Shown here: positions 14,401 to 29,400 of the stretch, one piece after another
Layout: each line of letters opens with the position of its first letter
Position numbering within the stretch: position 1 is the stretch's first letter
NCBI RefSeq assembly: GCF_028769735.1
Contig: NC_088171.1
Location: 131,953,533-132,017,532 of the forward strand
DNA: 64,000 bases
DNA from: Zonotrichia leucophrys gambelii
Lineage: Eukaryota; Chordata; Aves; Passeriformes; Passerellidae
Direction: 5' to 3'
The notes under the pieces: model-generated
Seen by the model: the letters and a program-made list of their open reading frames with translations, nothing else
The model's database searches: none
What the model was told of the DNA's origin: nothing
Program-made: the position numbers and the translations under genes

Positions 14401-17400
14401 AACCCACCTACACCACTGCATCTGAAGATTTGAACCTCATATATCACTTAAACTTCTTTTCATGAAAGGAAACACAAGGAGGGTTATGTCAAACAAATCT
14501 CAGAGCAGGAAGGTTCCTCTACACATGTTAAACACAGACATTGGTTTCACTTACCAAAATAAATATCTGCCTGAATAATTAACCAGAAGTGGTTGTTTGC
14601 ATTGATAGTCAAGGCATAGCTGACCAGCTCTTTTACTGTAATAGCCACGGCTTCAAAGTCCACTGATTGAAGACTGAAAGAAAAAAGAAAGAAAAATAAT
14701 TCCTAACTTACTGCTTTGTTTTTTTAACCACTAACTTGATTTCACCTCTAGCTGAGGTCCAAAGCACCTTGCCCTAAGTGTGAAGCATAACTAACTCCAG
14801 AAAGGATTTCATGTTGACTAAGACTGCTGTTGTTACAATACAGTAAATCTGACTGAACAAATACAGCCTTCACAGGCTTGAACAAAATGCCAGAACTAAA
14901 CCAGATTCTGAGATCCCACCCCACAGAGCCTCTAAATTTCAGTAGAGAAATAAAGTTCAATGGAGTCAGAATAAACCAATACATACCATTTGCTACTTCC
15001 TATTTTGGCTATTATTCAAACACATCTCAAAAATATTAGTGATTTCACAATGAAGTATTATATGGTTCAGATAAAGTGAACATATAGTTCAATAAAGCAC
15101 ACAGATTAAAAGCCATATCTTTTCTTCTCCTCTTTCTTGTTTCCCCTATCTCCATCAGGACCATCAAACTAGGACCAAAACTCTCCATGTCCTCAAACCA
15201 ATGTTCCCAGAGACAGAATGGGGGCAGTGATGCCTTTACATGGAGAAACCACACTAACAGTAAGTGGGACCAAACCCATCACATAGAGTATTTTGAAAAA
15301 CGTGTTCTTAATCATTATCTTACTTGGGGATGGATGAGGGCCAGATAGAAATGTGTTCTGCTGCAATATCATTCACAATGTCTTCCTAAGAGAAAAAAGA
15401 TGGTGTGAGAAATCAGAACAAGAAACATTTCAAGAAAACCAAGAAAGACTTTGATGATATATACTAACCCGAACGTTATGAAGTTTGACAAACAGGGACA
15501 ATATTGTAGTTAGAACCAATGGTTCCTGCAGGGAAAAGAAAATATTCCCATGAACCGACAAAACTCCACTTTTTTCCCTAAGCTTCAAAACTATGTAAGA
15601 AGTCAAGCAATCATTATAGTTCCCTATTGAAATAGGGCAATATTTTGTTAAGAGATCTGCAACACAAGGATACTGCAGGAACATTTCTGTAGGAAGTTTT
15701 TAACTACTTCAGATTTTCCTGAATAACTCCTTGGATATAAACTTTACTTTTGTTTTACACATCTCTTTATGTTGTTTCTGTGATTACTACCTAACCTTAA
15801 ACTTAAGCTAGGTTCACTACAACTCTCTATGCATTTACAAACCCAGAAGCTATAAACAATTTCCCTCCTTCTTACTTCTGCTGCTTAGTATGATGCATGT
15901 AGCAGCTTCTGTCTCCCTCCAAAAGGAATGCTTTGCTTCGTGACAGCTGCAATAAAATACACTCCCAATGTAAACAGATCTCCATCAGAATTCAGGGTAA
16001 TTTTTTTACAAGCTATTCCACACTGCTGTATGCCAGGTATAGCAAACTCTGACGTTTTACAGCCATACAAAGCACCCATATAATTGTTAGATTTTTTGGA
16101 ATTTAACACAAAAACTCCAGAAAAATACTACACCAAAAGGATGTTTTGGTTGCAAACGTATTTTCAACACCACTGTGACTTACCCGAAGCTTTTTGATGA
16201 AGGACAACAATTCACTCCTAAAATTAGGGACACAAATACCCATGTAAGTAATCATCCACAATAAAAAGTATATGCACACTTAAAACACAAGTCAGCAGAG
16301 CAAATTCTTCACCTGCTAAAACACCCCTTCACCTCTAAGTTTACAAATATAGGGCATGTAAATGAAAATGACGAGCCCATTCACTTTTAATACAGTTACT
16401 AGCAAATTTTACACCAAAAATAGGTTAAGTATGTTCTTCTATCAAACTATAAAAGGCATGAAAATCACAGAAGTCAAGCACTGATTCTAAAGGGGAAATC
16501 AATTGAACTGTACTGCAATTCCCTAAGCTAGGTTTGCAGCAATGACCTACACACTTACAGAAGAGGGTACACAGTGATCACTTATAATGTACTTCAGTTT
16601 CCTCGTAATGAACATCAGAAATTGTCACCATAGGACAATCCAGAAAAGTTTTCACTACTTCTTTTCATAATAACAACAGGGTCACTGCCCTTTACTTGCC
16701 CTTTTTGTTTGAATCAGAGGGATGAGGAAAGGTTCAGTAACCTGGAGTACAGCTGTGCTCCTTTTCCTTGCCAGAGTACACAACTGGAAGCTGCAGCACG
16801 TTGGTACCCCCTACACCTGCCCCAGAGCAGCGTGGGCAGATGCAGCTGGCCTTTGGCACACCTTAACCTGATTAGCTCAAGGAAGGCAAAGACACAGAGG
16901 TTTGACAGAGGCACCTCTCCCAAGGCTTTAACGTGGAAAGCTGTTCAATACAGTCACACAAACCAAACTATACCGTATTAGACAACTTATACTTAGGCTC
17001 AGACTTCAGAACAGGCCAAGAGCTGGACAAATCAGGTGCCAGCACTGGACAAAACAGAGAGTCCTGAATCAGTCATTTGAGGCTAAGGCTGCTAAGGTGT
17101 CTGACAGAGAAGACTCTTGACCAGAGTAATTTGATTTTCTTACTCTGCAGAGTTTAGCTGAATTAGAATTTCATTTCAAGACTCAGTAACATTTAGCTTT
17201 AGACCCAGATACAAATCTAAGTATAGATACCCATGCTGTGAGCTATGTGCTTGATACAGCTATAAAAGTACGAAGCTGACACACAATAATTCTATTTGCT
17301 GCAAAGTAGACACCTCCAGCCATCAGCTCTACTGCCCTCTAGATGCATTGACTTTACTGGTTATAAAGGGAGCACAGTCATATATGCTTCAATTTCTGCA

Positions 17401-20400
17401 GGGAGAGCTGCCTTCCACACACTCCTCTTCTGCCTCTGAAAAGGAAAGCCAGCACATCCCTACTAAAACCCAACTCCCACAGTGGACAGGAATTTTACTC
17501 AGATCTTTAGCTGCTGCCATCACTCTGACAGTGGAATCCAGACATTTCTGACGAGAACATGGGATCAAACAAACCATTCAAGCCATCTTCAAAAATAATT
17601 TTAGAACCATACCTGTACATAATACCCAATGTAGACTCCCTGTGTTTTATCAAACTCACTCTTCCATCATTGCCACGTTTGTGCTGGTTGGATACACTGC
17701 AGATTTGTACAACGACTTCCCAGAGATCTTTAGCTGTGCGTCTGCTTTCTTTGGGACCTGGCAGTTCCTTGCACGTGGCAGCCAGCAACTGGCCCAGCTA
17801 TGCAATGCAACAGAAAAAACACAGCAGCTAAGGCTCCTCTGCATATCATCTACAGCAAAGGAATTACTGGCCTTTCAAATGGCTAAGCAAGTGATTTTAA
17901 ATTATGAACTACAAAGGAATGTGACTAAATTTTGCAGCAGAGAACACTGAAAACAGGAATTAAACCGAGCATTTTGCCATTTATTAGCTTCCTTGGTGTG
18001 TATTTCATTATTAAAAGCTCCAGAGAACAAACATGTATTACATAAAACCTAACCCCCACAAAATATGGTTTAATAAAGACTGGCTCGTCAGAACTCATTT
18101 AACTTCCATATAGTAATTAATCTTAACTGAAACTGGCACAATGTTATACAAAAAAGCTGAACCTCAGAACAGAAATTAGGAAGTATCATAGGTAAGCAGA
18201 ACAGGGTAAAAATGAACCTGTCCTGTGATACAACTTACCTTCTGCTCCATGCCCTAACTGTGAAGTAGAAACACTGGTGCAAAACAATTTTGAAAACAAA
18301 GTTTCAAAGAAGGCAGGGCTTGAATGTCTCCAAAAATTCAACACCAGCGTTGGGTAAAAAAACAGAACTCTTACAGTGCATTTGGAACACAAGTATCTCA
18401 GGAACAGAAAAGAAGCCAGACTTGAAAACAGAGATCTACACACTTCTCATACCTCCTACATCAACCTAGGCTGAATTCTAGCAGAGAGGAGAGTCCTTTA
18501 GAAAGTGTTACAGCGTTTCAATCATGGATCATAACCACATACCCCTGATGGAACCAACCTCAGCTGGCAGCCAATAAGGGCCAAGATTTCATGTGCTGCT
18601 GCAGCACAGCTTCCATGTTTTTTGTCAAGTGCTAAACATGCCTGTTGCTTAGCCCTATGTTCTACCCCATACTTAATTCATTAGAGCCACAAAGCCCCAC
18701 ACTCTTAAGCAGAAGGGTACTTGCTTTGAAAAGTACAAAATACTTCAACAAACAAAAAGTCAACTACAGTCTGAGAAAGCCTTGAGAGTGAGCACTTGTT
18801 ACCTTCACATAAGGATTAGTCTGAACCAGAGGTAATGGAACTTGCATGGTCAAATACTCGTTCTCACACCAGTTTAACAGGAAGGCAACACATTCTTCAG
18901 CTATAACTTGTCGAAGAGGAATATCTAAAAGGAAAGGGATTCTTTGTTTAGCTTTTTATTTTTGAGAAAACAGTGTTGTAAATGGTGTTGTAAGAAAATA
19001 AGCATATCCCATTCCCTCTAATCAGCTGTTTTTGCTCCACTGCTATCACAGAAAGATATGATGCTTAGCCCAATGGGAGACCTCACCTCTGGAAATTAGA
19101 AGCAACAAGGGTTTCACCTAATCACAACAGTACAATGCTACCCTATTATTGTGAAAGCAGGAGGAATCTTTAACAACTGGCAAAACCCTCTGGCAGAAGT
19201 ACAGACATCTTAATCCTGTTCAAGTCCTTTAAGTGGCACTGAATAGAAACTGTCAATGTTTAGCAACAGGCAGGCATCATGCTCATTTCCAAATCCTAAA
19301 AACTAATAAAACTTCTGAAGACTTACTAAAACCAGCATCAAAGTTGCTATTTTTCCATTTACACACAGCAGTTAATCTGCAATACAAAGTTGGTTTATTT
19401 TGCTGCAGACTTTTCCCCCTTCTCTCAAGGTTTGTGCTCTACTGCATCCTCAGAAAGACAGTAATGTACTTACCAGGCACTCTCATTTCCAAATAGCCTC
19501 GGACTCTGCTTATAAGATCAGAAGGAGGACGCTCTCCAGAAGCACCAGCTCCAGCTTCGTGAGTGTAAATGTCCAACAGCAGCATTTCATTGAGCATGAC
19601 CTGACGGAGCTTTGGAGAGAACTCTGTCACAAGCTCCAAGCAAGCAGCAAAAAGCTGTTTTGCATGGACAAAATCCTGCAATAAAAATTATATGCATTAA
19701 TGATTCCTAACAAATTCATAAGGGAAAATACTACAACCTAAAGTGCAATCAGCTCTATCTTGGCTGAACCAGCCTCAGCATCCATTAGCATCAGTATTGC
19801 TCAAGCATCTCACAGTGTCTACTTATGAGTCCTCTGGACTTGCTATTAAGCTTAAGAGTTCCAGAACTTCTGAAAACAAAACAAGGAGTTTAAGCAAAAA
19901 CATGCTAGAACCAACTACTGGTATGCTTGGTACAATTTTGTTTTAGTTACAGTTTAGCAAATTTGTCAATTACAAGGAAAACAGAACAGCATTTCCAATA
20001 AATTTCTTATGTAATACACTTATTCAAAAGAATTGCACTTCATATCAGTAAATCAAATCACCACTGGATGTAGATGCCACATGATCTAGAACAACATAAT
20101 CAAAACTTTATATGAATGAAATTATCTCCAGGCCCAACTCATTGGAAAGCCATTATCTTTGCTCTGCTGATGAAACTCTGAGAGACAGAAATCCTTATCC
20201 ATTACACAACACATGGAGCTTGTCACAATATCTCCCTCACCACCCAATTTTTCAGTTCTTTTTCTAAAAAAGGGCTTTCAAATTTTCCATTTCATTAAGA
20301 TTCAATTGTCCAAACCAACCAGTAAGCTCAAATGGCTTGCTCACCTTAATGGCACAGCAGTGCAATCCCTTGGCCATCAGGATGTAGACCAAATCCCTAG

Positions 20401-23400
20401 TCAGACTGTCTTTGATTCCTAAAATAACACTGCCGTAAACATTTGGTACTTCCCACTGGGAGAGAAATGCATAGGATATTTGCACAGAAACAAGTTTTAG
20501 AATTCACATCACTGTTTAAAACAACATAAACAAACCCCAAATACTGAAAATTACTGCCAACTCCTGTCTTTACATCTCATCACAAGTAATGTATGGTTCA
20601 TTTAGAAATACGACAAAAACGCCCGATAACCCTTTGTTCACACTCTGAATATGCAGTAATTAAAGGGAGGAACTAAAAAAAGAGACAAGAAATCTTTACT
20701 TAAATAAAGTCCTCCTCTCTCCTGCTCCCACCTTCTAATGACAGAAATTTAAGATAAAACAACATTGCTATCTAGTCAGAACACTAAAAGCACAAGCTAC
20801 AAAAACATCTTTTCTCATAAGGAAAGCTTGTGATACAGCCAGTGATTCCTTAAAACAAAGGTTATAGGTTTTTTGTAACACTCTTCACATAGAATGTGTG
20901 CTAAGATATGTATCATCATTCTTATTAAACCACCACTACGCAGAGAGGGAAAAGATAAATCACCCTGAGGATCTATGAGAAAATGTTTCTTGTTCACTGC
21001 AGTATGATACCTAACCAGTCCTTGAATTACAGTCTCTTGTGAGCACATGAGCTAAGTTACCTTATTAGAAATTGTCCAGAATTGGCGTTCTGAGGTCATA
21101 CCATGCAACTCAATCAAGATCTGGCGAATCCTCCAAGGATCCACTGACAGTATGAGCTGATGCTCAAGCTGGCCAATATTGACGCTTGCTGAAGCTGGAA
21201 GAAAAGCAACCAGGTCTTCAGCACATTTCTTCTCAATGCAGATACTTCCAATTCTTTAGTATATAACACTTCAATCAGAACATAGTAAGAACAGCAGATA
21301 TATCATGCTTCCATAGGTCCAGACATCCTTTTGTGTCCTCTGACAATCACCTTGTGCTACCTTCACCCTGACCTAAAGGGCTGCTTGCAATCCCCTTCCT
21401 CACTCCAGCAGCTCTGACCACTCTTGCTATAGCAGTGCAAAGATTCAAGATCAGAGAAGGTAAGGCCTTTCCAGCTCCAGCCACCATCTGGCACATCTGG
21501 TTAGCTTTGACTTGTGCAGCTGCACAGCCAGCCAGCTGTATTGGGGAATTTAACTGGTTTACTTGGTAGGTTAAAAATTTCATTCAGATGGCACTCCTGT
21601 TCCAGCTTACCGCACAGTCACGCCATCATTAATGTCCAGAGGCAGGGTTCCCTTTCTGGGAACAGCTGCCATAACCACATTTTGTTCAAATTAATGCCAC
21701 GCTTTCTCACTCTGTCACCAAGGACACATTCATTTGAGCTTATGTATTACACTCACTTGAGAAACAAGCAAGTAGCAGCCAACCTCTTGAACAAGCAGGA
21801 CATGCACCAACCAATAACAGGAAGTACTCTCTCTAAAAACATTATAAACTTTTTTGAGAACAGACCTGCACTTTGTAACCTCAAGGTTCTCATCATGGAA
21901 ATAGGACACTAGCTGCAGTTAATGAAAATGCTGTGAAAGTTACCTGGGATATCATAAAAAGAAGTGACAGGTTTTGTGCACAGATTGATTCGAGGAGATC
22001 TCTTCCGCATTTGGTCAATGAGCAGCTTCCGTTCATCGTCTTTCAGCAGTTTTATGAAAAGCTCATGAGATGAAATCATGAAGACAAACTGAAGATCTTC
22101 CATGCCCAAACACAAGTTTCTAAGCAAATAAAAATGTTAGTACATAAGCAGGAAAAAAGTGCTTATTTTTCCAGTTATACGTTCTTGAAATTTTTATTGT
22201 GTTGTATTACATTGCTTACAAAGTGCAAATTCATGTTATCTTAATATGGGTACATACTTGAGAAACGCTGCCATTCTTCTCTTCAATTCTTCAGAAGCAC
22301 TTTCCAAGTTTATTGACCCTGAACAAACCTGGAAAAGAAAGCAGAAAATAACTAAGCAGCCGCCTTGCACATTTATAGTATTTAGTTATAGCCAGTGTTA
22401 CTGACCAGCTTTCTGTCTCACAAGTAGTAACAGCCAGTAAACCTCTATCTCAGGTGAAGCAACAAGTTATGGAATAATTTTGGTTGGAAGAGACCTTAAA
22501 GATCATCCAGTTCTAAAAGCCCTGCCGTGGGCAGGGACACCTTTCACTAGACCAGGTTGCTCCAAGCTCTGCCCAGCCTGGCCTTGAACACTTCCAGGGT
22601 TGGGGCATCCACATCCTTCTCTGGGCAACCTGTTCAAGTGCCCCACCACCCTCACTGTAAAGGGTTTCTTCCTAATATTTCATCTGTCATTTTGAGTAGG
22701 AACCTATTACCCTTGTCCTGTCCAACAACAAAATGCAAAACAGCTTTCTTCTAGTCCCCTTTAGGAGCCTGAAAGTTCTCAAGGATGCCCTTGGAGCCTT
22801 TGCTTCTCCACCCAGAACAATTCCAACTCTTTTGGCCTGTCTGTTGTTTTTACTTGGTAGAGCAATTTTTGAATCTGCTCAAGTGCTGTTAGGTGGGAAC
22901 CAAGTGCAGCATTGCTGGGTGGTTACCCTAATTAATTTAGAATCAAACCAGTATTTCTATTGTGGTCTGTGTAACCCTGTCATGACTCAGTTACTCTAAT
23001 TGTAGAGAAGAGACCAGCTCTAAAGGGTTTCCTGTAAGCCAAAGAAAGTAAGGTAAGATTTGACTGACAAAGCTTGATACACAAATCTCAGTACAACTGT
23101 GTGAAATAACACTGCCTCTGAAGTAAACCTGATAAAAGCTACTGCCATCACACATGGATCAGTTTCCTTCAACCTGTACACAAGACAGGATGTTTCAGAC
23201 AACTGTCATCTTCTGTCAGACATAATCCACATTCCCTTTTCCTACTTCTCTTGTATACAGAAGCACTGACACTGAGTGCCACACAAGATCATTTAGCACA
23301 TGAGTTTAAAAATGAAGTATTTCTAAGTGCAAAATTATAAGATTCACTAGGACCTGGGTTTTTTTTTTAAACCAGAAGTTGAAAAATAACTAGACAGTTG

Positions 23401-26400
23401 AATTTATCAGCTTGCAATAATTTTTTTAGAAGTACATTCCAGTTCCAATATGAGCAGTTGATGTAAGCTTTTACTTGCTCTGCAGTACAGAGCACTGTCA
23501 ATTAGTTTTTGCCACATGACTGAAGAGACAAGCAAAAGAACTAGGCTCAAATTAATAAAATACATTAAAATAACAGCAAAGTAATAGAACTATTAAGTTT
23601 AGCTTAAGCAACATTCAGTTTCCTAAAAAGCTTCACTAAGGGTAACAGTGCAGGTCTCACACGTAACAGTAACTCAGGATCACTGCATCCCATGCTAACT
23701 TCTACAACAAAGCTAATAAGGGAAAAGTGGTCCTATTCCACAGGTACTTTTTCTACTCATTCTCTCAGTCTTGGAGAATTTGATTCTTTGTTCCACTAGA
23801 ACAAATATTCATCAATATCACTACATAATTTAACAATGTCAGGAATAGCAGCAATTTCAAATACAACCTGAAGCAACAGCTCTCCACTGGACCCTTCCTG
23901 ACAGATGGAAACAGAGCTGTGAACAACAGATGCAGAACTGATCACTGAGTGGAGCTGCCCTAACTGCAAATAAGTTGAATAATGTTTGAGAAGTGACCTT
24001 TCTCTGCTTCAGAAAGCAGAGCCTCCCTTGCAATAATAACAGTTATGTGGGGAAAGAAATCTCTCACTAAATATCATTTTCACTTCCAATTTTAGGTTAA
24101 TGTTTTACCTCAAGAAGGAAGTCTATTTTCTCTTTGCTGGGTTTCAGGAACAGTTGGCAAAACTGAATATCAATGATTCGCCCTTGTAACACATCACAGA
24201 CTGTATTGCACACGCAGACTTTGAAACACACTTCATCCAGAGCCTCATTCCTGCAAGAACACAAAATTGAAGGTCACAGGACAGCTCTGACACTCAGGGA
24301 GCGGTGTCACAACAGGTGGAAAAAATTTTTTAAAGAATCAGTCAAGTGATAAAATCAACTGTTAACGTGCATTACATTTTTTCCATCTATGGCCACAGGG
24401 AGATACAACCAAGGAGCTGTGGTGTGATGTAAAATGTAGTTTAGACTACTGCTAACAGAAACGAAGACTGAAGTTTCATGGATATAAGTAGTTTGCTGTG
24501 GAAAGATTTTACATACTTTCCACAAAAAATATAACCAATGAAAATTACTCTTCATCCTCACTGAACACTGATTATAATATGATTTAAATCTGATGTCTCA
24601 CCCTTGCTGAGCTTTTTGGAAGAGTTCTCTCAGCACTGATTGTCTGAACTGTTCAGGTAAACTGAGGGTTAGGTTATCTTCAAGGAATATCTTCACTAAG
24701 TCCTGTAACAAAAACAGTTGGAATACTCAATGCATAATGCAATAGAACCAGACAGAAAATTATTTTATCCGGTAAAAATGAGGAAACTAAGAGAAGCATC
24801 TCACATCCATATTTAATACTAAAATTAATTGATCAAAAAGGAATCAAGTAACAAAAGAAGTTCTTTACTATCAGAAAAAAAATCAAAGAAAAAAACAAAA
24901 AAAACCCCAAACAAACTTGCACATCTAAGTTGCAACAGTCTCCGAAACCCAAGGAATTAGAACCCAAGAATTAGCTGAAAGAATAATTCTCAATACCCAA
25001 AGAATTATCTGAAAAGCTCTTATGTCAGCTGGCAGGAATTCTTTACCATTGTATGGAATCCAAGATATTTTAATCCAATATGTACCAGATTATGTTATAT
25101 TCCCAAACACACAGAACTTAAAACAGTATGTAAATGGTTAAATTGCCATTTAACATTTCTTAAAATCCATACCAGTTCAAACTGAATCCTCCACAAAGAA
25201 GGATAAACCCCCTCCTCAAATATCCATGGGTTTGTTTAGGCATTCTACCTGGTATTTGCCAGATTTCATACAGCTGTGGATTTTACTGTAAGGAGTTGCC
25301 TGTTGAGATGCATCATCAGAAGATGAGGTGAGAACTTCACAAGCTTGACAATACCCAGCTAACCGTGCTTCATCTATGGTAAAATGAAGTGATGATGAGC
25401 CATTCTGAAAAGTAAGAGTTACAGCAGATCTTAGTAGCCAAAGCATTATGAAATATATGCTTAACTCAAAACAGAGACTCACAATTTCCAACAGCAAAAG
25501 AACAAAAGAATGTACATGCACACACTTCATTTAAATAAAAACTGGAATTCTGAAGTTTTGAAAATATGAATATGAAACAAAATAAAAAAAGGAAGCAAAC
25601 CATTCTTAAAAAATAAGATGCACTTTTTTAAAAGGTTAGAACATAGAGAATCTGATTTCCAAGGGAAAGTTAGGTTAAAAAAAAAACCAAAGAAGTGCTG
25701 TATGGTTACCTTCCTCAAAAACATGTCATCACCATGGACACAGGATGTACTGTTCACTCAAGTTACTATTAGCACTGGAGCTGTCATTTCTACGTTTTTT
25801 GCATCAATACAATTTGTGTAAAAGACTATTCATTACAAAAGGTAGAACAAAACAGCAATATACTGCAACCAATTAATATAATTTCAAACCAGGCACAACG
25901 TGAAAAAAATTACTCTCAAAACTTCAGGAAGTTTCTTTAAAAACTCTGTGTACCATTAAGAGTTATTAAACTGCTAAACAAGGAAGCAATAATTTAGACA
26001 AGGCGTTTTTTTAGAAAAGAGTTGAATTCACATGCTAAAAGAACAATTCTTACCTTTGCAATCAACTCCTTTGTTTTGAAAAACTTTTCCTTTGCCTTTT
26101 CATGAACAGCTGCATTTGTAGATCCTTGTTGGAAATAGATTGCACCCAAATCATAGCAAACCTGCAAACAGCACTCACATCAAACACACAGCCTTGGACA
26201 TCATGTTCCAAGTCAAGATGAAGTATTTCAGCTCAAATGCTGCATGTACTTTAAACTACTCCTACTTTTATCTAATTTACCAACATACACTGCACACCTG
26301 ACCCCACATACTTCAATTGCCTCCCCTTTAACTGCAATCTCATCTGCACAAGCATTACAAAATCAAAGAATGATTTCCCCATAATCATTGAAAAAAATGC

Positions 26401-29400
26401 AATAAGCTGTCCTTGTCATATAATGGGTTATTTCAGGGGACTGAGAGGGCAAAAGTGAGAAGTTAGTGGGAAGTAACAACAGTTACAATGATTAAAAAAA
26501 GTTCTATTAATGTAAAAATGAAACTAGTATTATTTCATTGTATTACAAAAGAAATCAACAGACAAAAAACCCAAACCCAAAATAACACAAAGAACATTAA
26601 TAGAAAAAAACTGTGATTTACCTCAAAATTATTACATAACACTTTTTCTAAAGAAACAGATATAAACTGAAAGCTTTAGTACAAAATGTGAGCTACCTGG
26701 CACTGTATCTCCTCTGCACTGATTTTCAGTCCAGCTGTAGAACTCTCTGTTTCTCCATTCACCATCCCAGGTTCCATGGCCAATAAATCCAGAGTTCTTA
26801 TAGTATGGACATAAAGATCTTTGTTTAATTTAAGTGCTCCTTCCAGGACCAGGATGGAATCAGCAGCCTGCTCCTTCAACTGTAATAGTTCAAATGCATT
26901 AAAAGAATTAACCTCTTGGTCTCGAGTTCAACTCTGGGTTTCAGTTAATGCTACATTTTAAACAGCTCAGTAAAAGAACAGTTTTTTAAAAAGTCCTTCA
27001 AAAATTCTACACAATGTAGAATTGGCTTTTGTATTTCTTGTACAATAAAGAAATTCATATTTACATGCAAATTTGAGTAAAAATATGAGGGAAAAGAGTC
27101 TCACCACTTTCAAAATATTTTCCGTTAGTTCCTTTTCTTGCTGAATATGATTCATACTGCAAGTTAGATACAAGAGGTCAAGCATTCAGTTATAAGGCAG
27201 ATCTGCACAGTACTTCATGTTCTAGATCACAATAATTCATTCATGCTTGGTTTTCTTAACTACATTTTGAACACCATAATGCAGGACCACTGACTGCTCT
27301 TATCTATCTCTATCTGAAATACAGAACTTCATAATAAACACATAATTTTGTGTGAGAACGTGGTTCAATAAAACAAAAAGTCGCAAAGTTATCATTGCCT
27401 TTTTTAAGATCAAATTGCTAATACCAATTCAATAGCAAAACAATAATGAAGAAAGCTTCCACAGCCTCAAGTCTCATGAAGCTTCAGCATTTAAATCTTC
27501 TCAAACATGTCAGGAGCAGAAGCACGTTCACATGTTTATGTAAAAATTAAAAGTATTTTTCAATTATTTTCCCACACAGATTTTTTTTTTTTTTATTCAG
27601 GATCAGACTCTGATACATATAGGAAAATATAACATCTATAGTAAAATAAGGAGGAGGAAGAAGAGTATATTTAATCAACATATTTAACAGACTCTGTCAA
27701 ACAAGTATGGTCTAATGCTTAAGTGTAAAATTAACACAAAACACATGAAAAGCACCATTTAGATACTTCCAAATTTTGGAAATAACTGTAATATAAAAGT
27801 CAAGGACAAGTTGTTACTAAAGCCTCACAGCTTCTAGAAGGCAAAATGCAAAATTGATTTTAAATTACAAATTATTGCCTAATGAAGCAAACATTTCATT
27901 ATTTCTAAGGTTATCACACACAATGCTTCCAAACGGTGTAATAAAACAACAATATTAAGCAAGCTACTGAAAGTCAGGGATGCAAAAGAATGCAAGAAAT
28001 GTACCCCATCTAAACTAGAGCATAAGCATTCTGTCAAGGGAAACTGTCACCTCTCTTTCTCTCTTGATTTTTCATGCCATGACAAAGTCACAGAGATTAT
28101 AACGTTGACAGAGTGGAACAACAGACAAGTATATGTACCAAGCATGTCTCACAGGAAAGTGAGAATATACTTGAAATAAATCCAAGTTACACATGTAACA
28201 ACTCAACATTTTAGAAACATTATTTAATCTACTTAGAAATTACATTTCTGATTATAAAATACCTATGACATCCAAATTAATGATATCTGTAACTTACACA
28301 TTTAACTGAGGTGGACCAGGTTTCACTTGCTTTACGGGAAAACTACTTTGAACGATGGTCCTTATGGCCCTACACAGGGGAAAAAATTAAGCAAATAATG
28401 GTATTAGCCTCAGAAATGTAATAAGCAGATTACAGGCCTCTTGATAATAGTAGTTTACCATTTCAGAAACATTATACCATTAGAACACATCCCTTACTCA
28501 AGAGCACATCTAGCAGCTAAGAAATGCTTGTATGTCCATAAAAAGCTGAAAGATGAAGATTTTTATATTTATAAGGAAAGAGTTCAAATCATTATCTTGA
28601 CTACTTTTTAGAGAAGCAAACCAGCTCTAGAATAGCTTTTCAGACTCTGCTCCTTCACTATAACCTAGCAACAGATCACAACACTTATTAGTACTTTAGA
28701 GTTCTTTCTCCATCTACATACAATAATACAGACAGAAGAAAGCACTGCTCTGTTCCATAATGATTTTATATTATTGCCATGTAGTAGTTTACCATCTGTT
28801 GTAGAGTAGTATTGCCATTGCAGTGGTTGGGGGTAAGCTGGACAGATCTACATCCACATGCTTAGTTCCTGGGGGAACTTTGCTGATACACAGAAGTTCA
28901 TTCAATAGCATGTTCAATACAGGAACAGACAAGCTATTAAAAAATAAAAGACAGAATCAGATATTTCATAGAGTAAATCTATTTATGAAATGTTAAACAA
29001 TGTACACTACTATTCAGTACTGGCTGCTGAATACCATTAAGTACTATTCAGTACTTAGCATCACAGGGATGTTTATTCAGCATTTGAGATCAGGTAAGTA
29101 AAGCAGTTACCAGTATTAGCTGCATTAATTAAGCCCAAGAGAATGGGCCCAAGCAGTAGTTCAGCCACCCAGCCAGCTGAATTGCTACTCTGCACCACTG
29201 CATTACCCACACAGGCACCTTACCAGAATAATCCAGTCACCTGTAACAGCATGACCCAGCTAGTAAGAAGTTCTTTCAAAGCAGCCCCAGATCATACTCC
29301 CTGAAGGTAAGCAACCCCATTTCCATCACAAATAAAATTCCACTCACAGAAAGTGAAGTTAAGACTAGGAACTTTTTGAATAGTGGTAAGTACAAGATAC

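Noticed and set aside
15885..16109. 74-codon minus-strand frame within INTS8
   Set aside because: No match to INTS8, no usable splice sites in phase, and the flanking exons (16184-16217 and 15469-15525) already join correctly.
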